From CAVONV01 sp963697355 (GTDB lineage Bacteria > Acidobacteriota > Vicinamibacteria > Marinacidobacterales > DATDRI01), in the NCBI GenBank assembly GCA_963697355.1, contig CAVONV010000021.1:124001-188000 (forward strand): a stretch of 64,000 nt of DNA, in the 5' to 3' direction. Every line of letters starts with the position of its first letter. Positions within the stretch are counted from its first letter, which is position 1. Of this stretch, positions 24,070 through 32,078 are shown piece after piece. The notes below the pieces were generated by a model. The model saw only the letters and a program-made list of their open reading frames with translations. It had not been told where the DNA came from and did no database searches. The translations under genes and the position numbers were made by a program.

Positions 24070-25383
24070 TCAATCGAATCCTATGGCTCGGATTTGAGGA
24101 CGAAAAGCCGTTCCCTCTGGGTCCCTTGGATCATCTTCCTGGTTTTGCGCGGCGACTTTCGGTGCGATCTCGATCGAGGCAGCTCTGCCTCCCAAACGAA
24201 CGAATCCCATTTCCGCTAACTGGTTCATTATTATCGCGAGGGTGGGTGCCGGTATCTCGAGCTGGCTCGCCAGAGAGCTCACGGTGCGCTGTCCATCGAT
24301 TTTGGAAATGATCCTCCATTGCTCGGCGTTCATTTGGAAGGGTTCGTCGATGCCGAGCTTCGACTCCAACTTAGGTACTTGGTTGTATTGTTCTTCCTTA
24401 GTTTGCGCCTTTTCTTCAACCGAGACGATCCCAATGTTCATGAGGTTGAAGATGATGCTTCCCGTATCGAAGAGATCCAGTCCCGATCGATCTGCGATAT
24501 GGCGGATGCTCGTTTGACCGTCAATGTGGAACAGGATCTTCCAGTCCTTGTGAGTGAGTCGAAAGGACTCCGCCCGCGAAGAGGCCACCCGTCTCGGGTA
24601 GGCGTCAAAGCTCTGGATTTTTGCCGAGATCACATTCCACTCATCGAGCCTACGTGTTGCTTCTATGAGAAGGTTAGTGCCGGATTTGTCAATAGTCGTT
24701 CGGTGATCTGACGTGCCAACGCGGAAGCTAAAAGTACCGCTTTTCCAAAGAGTGAGGTCGTAGAAGGCGGCCTCTCCCTCAGTCTCTCCGAGCTGAGCGT
24801 GCTCAACGAGACCTTCTTTGAGGTATACGCGCCCTTGACGTTCACCGTCTCGAAGGTGGAGCACACCGCTTTTTCCGTAGGCCATGATGAGCTGCATGGC
24901 CTCTGGAAAACATAGATCGGAGAGTGATCCCGAGACGGCGTGAGCTTCTCGAAGTTGATGCTGCCCACCGTTGTTTCCACTGGGTTCCGGCGGCTGAGCT
25001 TCATAGCGTTTGGTGCGTCTCAGGATCATTTCGATGCGCGCTTGGAGCTCTTCGGGGTCCACGGTCTTGACGACGTAGTCGTCCGCGCCCTTCTTGATAC
25101 CTTTGACTTTGGTGGCGGTTTGTTCGATGCCGGTGAACATAATGACTGGAATGCGTTCTGTGGCTTCATTGCTCTTGAGGCGCTCACAAGTCTCGAAGCC
25201 GTTCATGACCGGTAACTCGAGATCCAAGAGGACCAACGTCGGCGGTTTGGCCTGCACCTTTTCCAATGCCTCTTTTCCATTGGTCGCCAACTCGACTTCA
25301 TATCCCCAGGATTCGAGAAAATAGCGCATCATGACGCGGCTATCGAGTTGGTCGTCGACTACCAAGACAAGGTCCTTATTCAT
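24070..25383 (-). CDS. Response regulator with DUF4388 (PATAN) domain
   Basis: A 437-residue cytosolic protein. Residues 1-125 are a standard receiver: acidic pair in VVDDQLDSR, phospho-acceptor Asp in VLLDLELPVMNG, and the conserved Lys in DYVVKTVDP. From about 150 to 260 is a DUF4388 domain (GSLSDLCFPEAMQLIMAYGKSGVLHL, GRVYLKEGLVEHAQLG). The C-terminal third has two winged-helix-like repeats (WKILFHIDGQTSIRHIADRSGL and WRIISKIDGQRTVSSLASQL). No histidine kinase is adjacent. Confidence 0.87.
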   Translation of the reverse strand: MNKDLVLVVDDQLDSRVMMRYFLESWGYEVELATNGKEALEKVQAKPPTLVLLDLELPVMNGFETCERLKSNEATERIPVIMFTGIEQTATKVKGIKKGADDYVVKTVDPEELQARIEMILRRTKRYEAQPPEPSGNNGGQHQLREAHAVSGSLSDLCFPEAMQLIMAYGKSGVLHLRDGERQGRVYLKEGLVEHAQLGETEGEAAFYDLTLWKSGTFSFRVGTSDHRTTIDKSGTNLLIEATRRLDEWNVISAKIQSFDAYPRRVASSRAESFRLTHKDWKILFHIDGQTSIRHIADRSGLDLFDTGSIIFNLMNIGIVSVEEKAQTKEEQYNQVPKLESKLGIDEPFQMNAEQWRIISKIDGQRTVSSLASQLEIPAPTLAIIMNQLAEMGFVRLGGRAASIEIAPKVAAQNQEDDPRDPEGTAFRPQIRAIGFD

Positions 25384-25710
25384 CAGCTTCTCGCATCGGT
25401 TTTGGAGCTAGGCTCGTGATGCATCTTTTTTCTTGAAGATTGATTCCCCCCACCTTCGGCGATTTTGATGGGTAACTAGTGACAACGTCATCGCTCCAAG
25501 ACTCCATTAGGAAAAGGGTGAGTCAGAAGATCTCCGACTCGTCGCCGACGGCAACTACCTTCTGTGGCAATGAGTCAACCCTCGATTGCAAATGGATTCA
25601 GCACTTTGTTCTACGTGAATTGAGCAATATCCGTACCAAGGGCGGTCGTTTCCAGAGACCCGGTCAAGGCCCGAAGTGGGCTCGGCCGGGGCGTCCAAGT
25701 TGTTGACTCC
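25384..25710. other. Non-coding stretch upstream of the DUF4388 regulator
   Basis: Short open frames exist, including one from 25479 of 75 codons, but none has protein-like composition, a ribosome site or a family I recognise. It must hold the regulator's promoter on the minus strand. No convincing repeat or hairpin was seen. Confidence 0.5.
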
Positions 25711-26120
25711 ATGGCGATTGTTCAAATTGACAACGGGGAAGCTCGTGCTGGTGAAATCGGTAGGTCACGACCCTTTGGTGGGTTTTCCCTTCAAGCTGTC
25801 GGCGTTACCCCACAAACGCCCTCGTTGGTTCGAGCTCCACCCTCGAACGACCGACTATGGTGCGGGAAGCGATTCGAAATGTCTCGCCCATGTTCAATGG
25901 GGGAGAAATCCTATGGAAAAGGGGGGGCTCCGGGTGGAAATCGCCGCGAGAGGTATGAGCAGGTACCGGTTCCCGAATCGAAGTCGAGTTGTTTAAACAA
26001 TTGATTCCATTGAAAGAAGCGAACTGGATGACGTGGGCCGATATCGGCGGGGCATTGGCACAAGGGTTGCAAAATCTGATTCTTGAAAACAAAACTGGAG
26101 GCTCGCAAGGAGAAAGTTGA
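25711..26120 (+). pseudogene. Possible split reading frame: decayed gene or -1 frameshift candidate
   Basis: Two plus-strand frames abut here. Frame A opens at ATG 25711, ends ERYEQVPVPESKS, and stops at TGA 26002-26004. Frame B reads from 25959 and gives the protein-like end IEVELFKQLIPLKEANWMTW...GGALAQGLQNLILENKTGG, stopping at 26118-26120, two bases before the next gene's ATG. The join region carries T TTA AAC at 25992-25998, in register with frame A, and a -1 slip there would enter frame B. Composition of frame A is not clearly coding. A decayed gene, a sequencing indel or real recoding are all possible. Confidence 0.3.
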
Positions 26121-26122
26121 AG

Positions 26123-26374
26123 ATGAGGCAGGCGAATGTGACAGAGGTTGTCAAAAATTCCCCGCTAGCCTTCAAAATCCTCGACTATCTGCGCCGTAAT
26201 CCGGCGGCGAAAGATTCAGTCGAGGGGATTGCCAGGTGGTGGGTGCGAGAAGATCCCGTTGAGGTTCGTCGTGTCCTGGAAAAGCTCGCCGATCTCAATC
26301 TCGTGGGAAAACGCTCGAACGCCGCCTTTGACCTCTACTATGCGGTCAACGGCAACGGGGAAAGTAAGGACTGA
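26123..26374 (+). CDS. Small winged-helix-like protein
   Basis: An 83-residue protein with a plausible winged-helix pattern: VVKNSPLAFKILDYLRRNPAAKDSVEGIARWW, a WVREDPVEVRRVLEKLADLNLVGKR recognition region, and a wing-like FDLYYAVNG end. It resembles MarR/ArsR-type helix packing but has no specific family signature I know. The ATG follows AAGGAGAAAG at a good distance. It starts two bases after the frame B stop above, suggesting a small operon. DNA binding is inferred only from shape. Confidence 0.65.
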   Translation: MRQANVTEVVKNSPLAFKILDYLRRNPAAKDSVEGIARWWVREDPVEVRRVLEKLADLNLVGKRSNAAFDLYYAVNGNGESKD

Positions 26375-26378
26375 CGTC

Positions 26379-26495
26379 GTGCGTAACTCGTCGAAACGAC
26401 ACGAAATCGACGTCGGTCAAGAAAAGCGATGTGATATCACGAGCCGCCCCCCCGAGCGGCACCGTGATGAACTAGAGCAAGTGCTCCTACCTTAA
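26379..26495 (+). CDS. Possible 38-residue small protein
   Basis: A GTG at 26379 opens a 38-codon frame ending TAA at 26493-26495, giving a charged peptide that ends ERHRDELEQVLLP. An AAGGA site lies at 26366-26370, nine bases before. It starts four bases after the winged-helix gene. The length is too short to judge coding by eye. Confidence 0.3.
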   Translation: MRNSSKRHEIDVGQEKRCDITSRPPERHRDELEQVLLP

Positions 26496-26531
26496 ACCAG
26501 CTAATCCCCCATCCACTGGTTCGAGACGGAC

Positions 26532-26556
26532 CTTTGTTCCTCAATGAGGAACAAAG
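26532..26556. terminator. Perfect hairpin between convergent genes
   Basis: CTTTGTTCCTC at 26532-26542, a three-base AAT loop, and GAGGAACAAAG at 26546-26556 pair without mismatch. It lies between the plus-strand small genes and the end of the minus-strand polysaccharide operon, where a shared terminator is expected. Neither side has a clear T-run. Confidence 0.55.
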
Positions 26557-26635
26557 AACAGAGCCAATGTGTGGCCTCGGAAGGCCGTCGCATCAGGGAC
26601 TGGCGTTGTATCGAGAACGGACCGCTCGGGTCTCG

Positions 26636-27325
26636 CTACGGGCTGCGTCTCCGTTCGTACGAATCGATCCGGCCGTCTTTCAGGCGGATGATATTCTGTG
26701 CGTGGCTGGCCACCTCGGCTTCGTGCGTGACGACAATCATCGTATGTCCCTGATGATTGAGTCTGTCGAACAATGCAAGAATCTCGCTGCCTGTCGTCGA
26801 GTCGAGGTTGCCCGTAGGCTCGTCGGCCAAGAGGATCGAGGGATTGTTTACGAGAGCTCTCGCAATGGCCACCCGCTGACGTTGCCCGCCCGAAAGCTCG
26901 TTGGGCCGGTGCTTCACGCGATCTGCCAAATCAACGAGCTCGAGAGCACGGCGAGCACTATCCAATCGCTCCCGTGACGCGACACCTGCATAAATGAGCG
27001 GGAGCTCAACATTGTGAAGAGCCGTCGCACGAGGCAGAAGATTGAAGGTCTGAAAGACGAAGCCGATCTCTTGGTTTCGTATATGAGCCAGCTCATCGTC
27101 ATCCATTGCTTCGACTTCGCGGCCGTTCAGCTTGTAACCGCCCCGGGTGGGTGTGTCCAGGCAGCCCAGGAGATTCATCAATGTTGATTTGCCGGAGCCG
27201 GAAGGTCCCATGATGGCAAGATACTCGCCTCGTTCCACGGCGACGTCCACCCCTCGTAGGGCATGGATCTCCTCTGAGCCCATTTGATAGGTCTTCCATA
27301 ATTCTCGGGCTTCTATAAGACTCAC
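26636..27325 (-). CDS. LolD/MacB-type ABC transporter ATP-binding protein
   Basis: A 229-residue ATPase of the LolD/MacB/FtsE group. Walker A is GPSGSGKST, the Q-loop FVFQTFNLLP, the signature LSGGQRQRVAIARAL and Walker B ILLADEPTGNLDS; the last two are typical of the group. The GTG at 27325 overlaps the WecA-like stop (TAGTG) and has an AGAGGA site; the frame also extends upstream through wecA, which is discounted. No FtsX-like permease lies next to it. It is the last gene of the operon, so its partner must be encoded elsewhere. Confidence 0.88.
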   Translation of the reverse strand: MSLIEARELWKTYQMGSEEIHALRGVDVAVERGEYLAIMGPSGSGKSTLMNLLGCLDTPTRGGYKLNGREVEAMDDDELAHIRNQEIGFVFQTFNLLPRATALHNVELPLIYAGVASRERLDSARRALELVDLADRVKHRPNELSGGQRQRVAIARALVNNPSILLADEPTGNLDSTTGSEILALFDRLNHQGHTMIVVTHEAEVASHAQNIIRLKDGRIDSYERRRSP

Positions 27326-28563
27326 TACATTCCTCTGGTCTCGGTGCGTCGAACGTTCGACGTTTCTGTCTCGGCGACCGTTGGAGGATCGTCCCACCGT
27401 CTTCCCTTTTGGAATGGGATGTCTCCACGCCGCTTTTTCATGACCACCATTGCATAACCGATGATGCCAAAAATAACGGTGACTTGACCCAGAACTAAGA
27501 AGGCATCAATCGTGTTCGCTCCCATGAGCAAGAAAGCAGAAATTCCCAAGCAGACGTTGACGAGAATGATAATGGCGACGGCCTCCTTTTTTCGGATTCC
27601 TAAACTCAGCAATCGATGATGAAAATGATCCCTACCTGTATATACGATCCATTCGGTGAAATTGTTGACCAGTCCTTCACGGATTCGCATCACCGTGGTG
27701 AGAATCATGTCGAAAACAGGCACCGCCAGAATCAAGACAGGTACGATGATGTCCTTCGGGCTTGCCTCTGCCCAATCTCCCATGACAGCAAGGCTGGCTA
27801 AGGTGAAACCTAGAAATGTCGATCCGCTATCTCCGAGAAAGATCGCCGCAGTCCCTCGCCGTCGGTGGGGTTGGTAATTATAGGGCAAGAAACCCAAGGT
27901 TGCCGCCGACAATACTAACGACAGAAATGCGAGGCTGCCCTGTCCGGTGGCGTAAGCGTAGGTCCCAAGGAAGAAGCTATTGACCGCCGCCGAGCCACCG
28001 GCGAGTCCATCTAGACCGTCCAGAAAATTGAAGGCGTTCGTTATGCCAACAATCCACAAAAACGTGAGGACCCACTCGCCGGTAATTCCCCACCATGTGG
28101 GGGGAAGGAAGGTCAGCTCCACGCCGGCCCGGATGAGTATCATGACTGCGATGGTTTGAAAGATGAGGCGCACTCGCGCCGAAAGCCCGCGTGTGTCCTC
28201 GATGGCGCCGACGATGAAAATAAGTGAAGCGGAAAGGAATATTCCTCGTAGCTCGCGCGAGCCTAGAGCGCAAGGTGCCACGCACAATGCAAAGGCCGCG
28301 TAGATCGCGACCCCACCGAGGAGGGGGGTCGGTTGCTGGTGGATTTTCCTTCCGCCAGGCCGGTCGATGGCACCGAAACGACGGGCTAGATGTCCTGCAG
28401 CCGGAGTGAGTGCGAACGCGATACCAAAGGCCGCTATCACCAGCCAAGATGCTCCTGCAACCGGAGTTGCCACCTCCGGATTGTGCTCCATGTTCCGCAT
28501 GAGCACAGCGCCAGCAACGACAGGAGCTAGCAGAATCGAGACGAAAAGCCCAGTGCTCTTCAT
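27325..28563 (-). CDS. WecA/MraY-family undecaprenyl-phosphate glycosyl-1-phosphate transferase
   Basis: A 412-residue polytopic membrane enzyme that transfers a sugar-1-phosphate, usually GlcNAc-1-P, to undecaprenyl phosphate to start a lipid-linked saccharide. About ten hydrophobic segments are visible. Motifs include DRPGGRKIHQQPTPLLGG at the first cytosolic loop, NAFNFLDGLDGLAGG (magnesium aspartates), FLGDSGSTFLGF, and a histidine-rich GRDHFHHRLLSLG loop. Its ATG overlaps the DegT stop (ATGA). It is the probable initiating enzyme for the operon's glycan. Confidence 0.92.
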   Translation of the reverse strand: MKSTGLFVSILLAPVVAGAVLMRNMEHNPEVATPVAGASWLVIAAFGIAFALTPAAGHLARRFGAIDRPGGRKIHQQPTPLLGGVAIYAAFALCVAPCALGSRELRGIFLSASLIFIVGAIEDTRGLSARVRLIFQTIAVMILIRAGVELTFLPPTWWGITGEWVLTFLWIVGITNAFNFLDGLDGLAGGSAAVNSFFLGTYAYATGQGSLAFLSLVLSAATLGFLPYNYQPHRRRGTAAIFLGDSGSTFLGFTLASLAVMGDWAEASPKDIIVPVLILAVPVFDMILTTVMRIREGLVNNFTEWIVYTGRDHFHHRLLSLGIRKKEAVAIIILVNVCLGISAFLLMGANTIDAFLVLGQVTVIFGIIGYAMVVMKKRRGDIPFQKGRRWDDPPTVAETETSNVRRTETRGM

Positions 28564-29621
28564 CGATCAAATCCCGTTGGAACCTTGCCGGCCCTTTGTG
28601 TTGAGTCGATCACGTGACGGGCTTCTTCCTTTGTCAAGGCCGGGTACAAGGGAATGGAGACGGCCCGCCGAAATGCTTCTTCGGTCCCGGCAAAGCCATC
28701 GAGCTCGAGATAGCGGTGGAGGGGTTTGAACACCGGCCGGCGTGCTTCCACGCCGAGGCTGTTTAGCTGAGACAAAAAGCGACGGGCGCCGCGGTGGACC
28801 CGAAGGACATACCGGTAGTAGATGTGATGTTGCCCGACCTCGGGCAACTCCCAGGGTCCTGTTTCCAAGGCTCGCCTGTAGCGGGATGCCAGGCGTCGTC
28901 GGCTGCGAATGAAGCTTGCCAGACGGTTGAGCTGGGCTTGTCCCAGTGCCGCTTGCAGGTCCGTCATTTTGTAGTTGTATCGAGTCCGATGCCGTCGGTG
29001 CCCATCATAGCTCCTTAGATCGCGTACCTGTCGGAGAAGCGACCAACGGTCACCTAGAACCATCCCGCCTTCTCCTGTGGCTATCATCTTGGTGGCGTAG
29101 GATGACACAATACTTAGTGCTCCAAAACTTCCAACCGGCTTGCCTTGGTATTCCGCTCCCAGCGACATTGCGGTGTCCTCTATCACCGGGACACCGTGAC
29201 GGGATATGTCGTCTATCTCTGCGGCAAGGCCGAACATGTGAGGCACGACAATCGCCTTGGTGCGAGGTCGGAGACGGCGACGAAGATCGTCAGGGTCCAT
29301 GTTGAAAGTCGCGGGGTCGACATCGATCAGCAATGGGCGTGCACCCACCATACTGACGGCATGAAGAAGCGAAGAACAGACGTAGCTCGGAATTGCAACC
29401 TGGTCCTTTTGACCCACACCTAGTGCGATCAAGGCCAGATGCAATGCTGCTGTACCAGATTGAACGGCGGCGGCGTGCTTTCTTCCTATGACAGAGGCCA
29501 TGGATTTCTCGAACGTTTCGACTTCCTCGCCTTGAGTGAGCTGCCCGGACGTGATGACGCGGCGGAGGGCCTGTCTCTCGGCTCGACCGAGAAGGGGTCG
29601 TGAATGAGGAATGCGTGTCAA
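28560..29621 (-). CDS. DegT/DnrJ/EryC1-family sugar aminotransferase
   Basis: A 353-residue PLP aminotransferase for nucleotide-linked ketosugars. The PLP lysine is K178 in SSYATKMIATGEGG; VIEDTAMSLGAEYQG and the DLQAALGQAQL segment are family signatures. Length is slightly below the usual 365-400. The start is a TTG overlapping the PIG-L stop as TTGA, with a GAGGA site upstream. The adjoining deacetylase and WbqC genes suggest an acylated amino sugar. A different DegT paralogue sits at 54428. Confidence 0.88.
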   Translation of the reverse strand: MTRIPHSRPLLGRAERQALRRVITSGQLTQGEEVETFEKSMASVIGRKHAAAVQSGTAALHLALIALGVGQKDQVAIPSYVCSSLLHAVSMVGARPLLIDVDPATFNMDPDDLRRRLRPRTKAIVVPHMFGLAAEIDDISRHGVPVIEDTAMSLGAEYQGKPVGSFGALSIVSSYATKMIATGEGGMVLGDRWSLLRQVRDLRSYDGHRRHRTRYNYKMTDLQAALGQAQLNRLASFIRSRRRLASRYRRALETGPWELPEVGQHHIYYRYVLRVHRGARRFLSQLNSLGVEARRPVFKPLHRYLELDGFAGTEEAFRRAVSIPLYPALTKEEARHVIDSTQRAGKVPTGFDR

Positions 29622-30256
29622 GGCGAGTCGTCGTCCTCTTTCGCTACGTTGATGAAGAGACGAAGGGAAACAAAGCCTTCCGCGTGCTTAGTACGAGCTT
29701 GGATGCCTCGGGAAACAGCAACGGCGTTCGCGATGTCCAGTATGTTGAGTCCTGGTATGTTGGTTTTCTCCGTTTGAGAAGCGTATGCGGTGAGAACCTG
29801 GAGCTTCCGGTCCAGGCGGCCGCTGATATCCACGAAGACATTGGGGTTGAAGTCATTTGATGTCGGCCCTTCGTAAAACAGCACGTTCCTCACATATCGC
29901 GTCGCTGAGATCGCGGCTTGCGCCAGAGCTCGGTGGTCCTGGTGTGTATCTTCTTTGTGGTGGATGAAGATGAAGGCCGGTTTCACGGTCTCAATGGCCT
30001 GCTCGATATCGTGGATGAGGGCCTTGTTCAGGTGTATCTCCGTATCTTTGTAGCTGCCCCATAGGATCTCCTCGACGCCCATCATCTCCGCCGCCCTTTC
30101 CGCCTCTCCGCGCCTGACGGCGGTATCCCCCCCCATCCCGCCTTCGGAGGCGATCATCATGTAAACACGGTGACCGTGCTCGACGTACTTCATAAGAGTT
30201 CCCGAGCAGCCGAACTCGATGTCATCTGGATGAGCGCCGATGGCCAAAAGATTCAT
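29618..30256 (-). CDS. PIG-L/LmbE-family N-deacetylase
   Basis: A 212-residue zinc deacetylase of the PIG-L superfamily. The metal motif AHPDDIEFGC is at residues 8-17, and later HHKEDTHQDHRAL supplies the second histidine motif. Such enzymes remove acetyl groups from GlcNAc-type substrates. It lies six bases downstream of the WbqC gene and overlaps DegT, so the three are made together. The substrate is probably a cluster-specific sugar, but this is not shown. Confidence 0.9.
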   Translation of the reverse strand: MNLLAIGAHPDDIEFGCSGTLMKYVEHGHRVYMMIASEGGMGGDTAVRRGEAERAAEMMGVEEILWGSYKDTEIHLNKALIHDIEQAIETVKPAFIFIHHKEDTHQDHRALAQAAISATRYVRNVLFYEGPTSNDFNPNVFVDISGRLDRKLQVLTAYASQTEKTNIPGLNILDIANAVAVSRGIQARTKHAEGFVSLRLFINVAKEDDDSP

Positions 30257-30262
30257 GTTTCC

Positions 30263-30958
30263 TCACGCTCCTTCGTGTCGCCCTCCGCGAATGACATCCA
30301 ACGATCTCCTGCCGTGGTTGAATAGCAGGTCCAGGACGGAGAGCTGTGGCGAGAACTCAGCGAAGAGCTGCTCGTAATCAGGATGGTGATAGTTCTGAAA
30401 GACGACCTTCGTTTCGGTCTCTTTGTACTTTTCGAGCTGCATGTACAGACGGCCGCCGGCTCCTGCAAGATAGGTATCGGCCCCGAACCGTTTGCAGAGC
30501 TCGATTAAACGCTCGTCTCTGCCTTCGGGCAGGGGATCCATCTCTGAAGCGACGGTGATTCGCGTGCCGATACCGAGTCTCGAAGCGAGAGTTTGCAAGA
30601 GAGTGATGTTGAGCTCGCTGAGCTTGTTCCACTCGCGGGAGACGGTTTCGTCGTACAAGGCAAAGGTCTCCTGAAAATAGGGTGCACGACTATAGCACGT
30701 CCTAAGCGTTTGTTGGTGGCGATGGCGCCAGTTGTTGTCCTCAGCGATACTCACCTCGTTTATTTTATCCCCGAAGTGAAAGGAAACGGGAACCGTGAGC
30801 CATTGGGCTCCGTCGGCGGCTTTGACTCGATTGCGATTCTGCCATTCGTTCTTTTTGAACTGGACGTTGTCAAGGAGTACGAAAACATCGGCGCGATCCA
30901 ATTTGTCGAAGAACCCGAGCCAGGGGGCGAACTGCGGCTGATGGGCGGCAAGGATCAA
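30263..30958 (-). CDS. WbqC-family protein
   Basis: A 231-residue member of the WbqC-like family found in O-antigen and exopolysaccharide clusters, proposed to act in sugar or acyl modification. The opening LAAHQPQFAPWLGFFDKL, the DNVQFKKNEWQNRN block and the late YHHPDYEQLF...LSVLDLLFNHG block are the family's markers. The start is TTG, and its strong AGGAGGAG site five bases upstream supports it. Function within the family is poorly established. Confidence 0.87.
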   Translation of the reverse strand: MILAAHQPQFAPWLGFFDKLDRADVFVLLDNVQFKKNEWQNRNRVKAADGAQWLTVPVSFHFGDKINEVSIAEDNNWRHRHQQTLRTCYSRAPYFQETFALYDETVSREWNKLSELNITLLQTLASRLGIGTRITVASEMDPLPEGRDERLIELCKRFGADTYLAGAGGRLYMQLEKYKETETKVVFQNYHHPDYEQLFAEFSPQLSVLDLLFNHGRRSLDVIRGGRHEGA

Positions 30959-30980
30959 GTCTGCTCCTCCTGGGGTAGGT

Positions 30981-32078
30981 TCATCGCGCGACTCCTTCTA
31001 GAACGTCCATGAGTTTCGCCACCGATCGTCGCCACGTGAATGCTGAAGCACGCTCGAGCCCCGCTTGGATCTGCTGCTGTCTCAGCATGACATTTGTCGA
31101 CAAGTCGAAAATGGCTTCGACCCATGCTTCTTCGTCTGTGGGCGCGAGCATCCGACCGGCCTTCCCTACGACTTCGGGGAGAGAACTCGTGCAGGAGCTC
31201 ACTACCGGTGTTCCACTCGCCATGGCTTCGAGAACAGGCAAACCGAATCCCTCGTATAGCGAGGGGAATGCAAACAGCCGGGCTCCTGCATAAAGGGCAG
31301 GAAGATCCTCATCCGAGATCAGGCCTGGCATGAGGACTCGTTCACCGATTCCCAGTCGTTGCGCCGACTCGCACAGTCTGTCGGACTCGTGGGTCTTCTT
31401 GCCCGCAAGAACCAGCGCCGTATCCGGAATCCTCTCGGCAACTCGGGCATAGGCGCGGATGAGGAAGTCGCCGTTCTTGTGGGGTCGGAAATTGGTCACC
31501 GTGAGGATGTAATTCTCGGGGATTCCGAGCCTGTTGAGGATGTCGGAAACTTTGTCCCGTCCTTTGGGAGTGAACCGTTCGGAGACGCCAAGCGGCACAA
31601 CTGCAATTCTAGCGGGATCGATGCCGAGGAGAGTCACGAGCTCGCGCTGGGAATGCTCGGAGTCCGTCAAGACCGCCGATGCCCGTGAGGCGATGAATCT
31701 CGCCCACGGTTTGAAGATGGCGTTCTCGATGCGCTGTCCGCCCTGCTTCAGGAACAAAACATCGTGAATAGTGATCGCCGTTGGGCAAGGCGAACAAATC
31801 GGTGCTTTGTAATATGGAGACCAGAGAACGTCAATATCGTGGCGTGCAAGAGCTCGTGGCAACTCAATCTGATCGAACCAGAGCGTGGTGGGTTGCCGGA
31901 GAACGTGGAGCTCGGTGGCGGTCCCTACTTCCGCCGCCCTGGTTGAGTCATCAGCAAACAAGACGAGTCGGAGGTTTGATCGTACTCTAGGCGCTTCGCT
32001 GATGACGGCCTCGACCATGCGACCGATGCCCGTTCGCACGCCGCGTTGAAGCTCGCGTACGTCCACGCCGATTCTCAT
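30981..32078 (-). CDS. GT4 glycosyltransferase (polysaccharide operon)
   Basis: A 365-residue GT4 enzyme. The start MRIGVDVRELQRGVRTGIGRMVEAVI is the usual mannosyl- or rhamnosyltransferase-like opening, and the donor domain shows LTVTNFRPHKNGDFLI, LVLAGKKTHES, and SLYEGFGLPVLEAMASGTPVVSS with the EX7E pair. An upstream in-frame ATG would add 89 residues of non-conserved sequence within the Wzy-like gene. The chosen ATG overlaps that gene's stop as ATGA. Confidence 0.9.
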   Translation of the reverse strand: MRIGVDVRELQRGVRTGIGRMVEAVISEAPRVRSNLRLVLFADDSTRAAEVGTATELHVLRQPTTLWFDQIELPRALARHDIDVLWSPYYKAPICSPCPTAITIHDVLFLKQGGQRIENAIFKPWARFIASRASAVLTDSEHSQRELVTLLGIDPARIAVVPLGVSERFTPKGRDKVSDILNRLGIPENYILTVTNFRPHKNGDFLIRAYARVAERIPDTALVLAGKKTHESDRLCESAQRLGIGERVLMPGLISDEDLPALYAGARLFAFPSLYEGFGLPVLEAMASGTPVVSSCTSSLPEVVGKAGRMLAPTDEEAWVEAIFDLSTNVMLRQQQIQAGLERASAFTWRRSVAKLMDVLEGVAR

